64,000 nt of DNA. It comes from Phytohabitans rumicis. GTDB lineage: Bacteria; Actinomycetota; Actinomycetes; Mycobacteriales; Micromonosporaceae. Within the stretch, counting starts at the first letter, position 1, and each line of letters starts with the position of its first letter. The stretch lies in contig NZ_BLPG01000001.1 of assembly GCF_011764445.1 (NCBI RefSeq), positions 4,340,001-4,404,000 of the forward strand, read 5' to 3'. Below, one piece after another: positions 62,374 through 64,000 of the stretch. A program made the position numbers and the translations under genes. The notes beneath the pieces were generated by a model. It was not told the DNA's origin and did no database searches. It saw only the letters and a program-made list of their open reading frames with translations.

Positions 62374-63850
62374 TCACTCCACGGGCCAGGTGTGGACCGG
62401 GTCGTTGGTGCGTTGGAAGCGGCCGTAGCGCTGGAGCATGTCGTGCAACGCCGCCGGGCGGTCCAGGTCGCGGATGCGCTCCGCCGCCCGGACCGCTTCG
62501 GTCTGCCAGACCGCCCCGTTGCGGCGCAGCCGGCAGCGCTGCTCGATGATGCCGAGCAGCCGGTCGCGCAGCACCGGGCTGACGCCGAAGCGGTCCAGCC
62601 CGGCGTGCGCCTTGGGCAGCAGCGACTCCAGCACCAGATCGGTGACCCGGATCTCGCCCACCCGGGCCAGTGGATCGTGGCGTCGACGCCCCGGCGGGCC
62701 GCGGCGTGAAAGTTCTCCTCGGCCGCGCTGAACGTGAGCTGTGACCAGATGGGCCGGTCGGCCTCGGCCAGCTCCCGGGTCAGTCCGAAGTAGAAGGCCG
62801 CGTTCGCCAGCATGTCGATGACGGTCGGCCCGGCCGGGAGCACCCTGTTCTCCACCCGCAGGTGGGGCCGGCCGTTCATCACGTCGTAGACCGGGCGGTT
62901 CCAGCGGTAGACCGTGCCGTTGTGCAGGCGCAGCTCACCCAGGTGCGGCACGCCGCCCGCGTGCAGGACCTCGACCGGGTCCTCGTCGTCGCAGATCGGC
63001 AGCAGCGGCGGGAAGTACCGCACGTTCTCCTCGAAGAGGTCGAAGATCGAGGTGATCCACCGCTCGCCGAACCACACCCGGGGCGTACCCCTTGGGCCTT
63101 GAGCTCGTCCGGACGCGTGTCCGTGGCCTGCTCGAAGAGCGCGATCCGGGTCTCGGCCCACAGCCGTTTGCCGTACAGAAAAGGGGAGTTCGCCCCCACC
63201 GCCACCTGGACCGCCGCGATGGCCTGGGACGCGTTCCAGTAGCTGGCGAAGCTCTCCGGCGACACCTGCATGTGGAACTGCACGCTCGTGCAGGCCGCCT
63301 CCGGCGCGATCGAGTCGGTGTACGTCTGCAGCCGCTCCACGCCGCGGATGTCCAGCTCGATGTCTTCGCCGCGGGCGGCCACGATCTGCTCGTTGAGCAC
63401 CCGGTAGCGCTCGTTGGCGGAGATGTTGTCCAGGACGAGGTGACGTGGCGTCAGGGTGGGCAGGATGCCGATCAGGATGATCGTCGAGTCGGCCTTCACC
63501 GCCCGGTGCTCCGCGCGGCCGAGGCTGGCCTGCACGTCCTCCTCGTAGTCGGCGAACCCGTCCCCTTCGATCAGCCGGGGCCGCGCGTTCAGCTCCAGGT
63601 TGAACTGCCCCAGTTCGGTCTGAAACGTCGGATCAGCCAGGTTGGCCAGGATCTCGGCGTTGCGCATCGCCGGCTCCGCCTCGCTGTCGACCAGGTTGAG
63701 CTCGATCTCCAGGCCGGTGGTTGGCCGTTCGGCGTCGAACCCGAAGTCGTCCAGCATCAGTGCGAAGACGTCCAGGCACCGGCGCACTTTCTGCCGGTAC
63801 CGGGCGCGATCCTCCCGGGAGAACGCACCCTGTGCGACGTCCTTCCCCAT
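62374..63850 (-). CDS. GCS2-family carboxylate-amine ligase (glutamate-cysteine ligase type), two frame breaks
   Basis: The N-terminal part (TTGLEIELNLVDSEAEPAMR, QTELGQFNLELNARP, STIILIGILPTLTPRHLVLD), the middle (RVWFGERWITSIFDLFEENV, VEVLHAGGVPHLGELRLHNG) and the C-terminal part (ARVGEIRVTDLVLESLLPKA, HAGLDRFGVSPVL) are all of the GCS2 family. One base is missing near 63080 (CGCCCCGGG) and one near 62669 (TGGCCCGGG). The expected product is about 490 residues. Members make gamma-glutamyl or other amide bonds. It may be the YbdK/EgtA-like type; mycothiol producers usually lack glutathione. GGAGG precedes the ATG. Confidence 0.85.
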
Positions 63851-64000
63851 TTGCCCTCCTGCCCGGCCCGCAGTGCCGCCGCCCCGGTGCGGTGACTTTC
63901 ACGTTAGGAGCGCGGCAGGCCCGTGGGCTAGGGACAAAACAGACAGATATCACCGGTCGTAAGCGTGGGAGCGCGCTAAGTCCATGAAAAGCAATGCCCC

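Overview
High-GC actinobacterial chromosome segment, most likely from the Micromonosporaceae. The call rests on GC-rich codon use, GTG/TTG starts, DUF397, DUF6412 and DUF6458 genes, palindromic repeats of a kind I associate with that family, and an intact near-origin block fhaA-fhaB-pstP-rodA-pbpA-pknA-pknB with pabA, sortase E, DUF881 and crgA. No species can be named from the sequence alone. 

Layout. 1-5.5 kb: a NrtR-like Nudix regulator, a Pro-rich membrane protein and a 2-oxoacid dehydrogenase operon (E1 alpha, E1 beta, E2). 5.5-13.6 kb: a MITE-like element, a very Pro-rich LppU-type membrane protein, an NHL/thioredoxin protein, the 5-oxoprolinase operon pxpBCA and a TrhA-type membrane protein. 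13.6-26.9 kb: sixA between two DUF6458 genes, FadE, an RTX-repeat protein, a SpoIIE phosphatase, an RlpA-like protein, a decayed toxin-antitoxin pair, YidC, a HAD hydrolase whose 5' end carries a second MITE, a coupled pair of unknown membrane proteins, tRNA-Gly and dcd. 27-37 kb: cell-wall hydrolases (one behind a c-di-AMP riboswitch), two CNNM transporters, VanZ and the EtfD-like Fe-S oxidoreductase. 37-49.5 kb: the cell division and Ser/Thr kinase cluster. 49.4-54.9 kb: tRNA-Leu, a sugar epimerase with a TagA/WecG glycosyltransferase, a 1.2-kb repeat island, and a GH88/SDR operon. 54.9-64 kb: a subtilase, an HTH/DUF397 locus, PASTA and Pro-rich surface proteins, and a GCS2-family ligase. 

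How the parts connect. FadE and EtfD are 20 kb apart but share TTAC-N6-GTAA palindromes upstream, which suggests one TetR-type repressor controls fatty-acid oxidation and its electron outlet. The kinase/phosphatase/FHA cluster, RodA/PbpA, CrgA, two C40 peptidases, the amidase and RlpA together form an envelope-growth neighbourhood. 

Data quality. About twenty reading-frame breaks occur in otherwise well-conserved genes, almost all one base short at a G/C run (for example in rodA, pabA, pxpB, pxpC and the GCS2 ligase). I read most of these as sequencing or assembly errors, annotate the genes as whole, and flag each position. 

No CRISPR array, rRNA, transposase or phage gene was seen.
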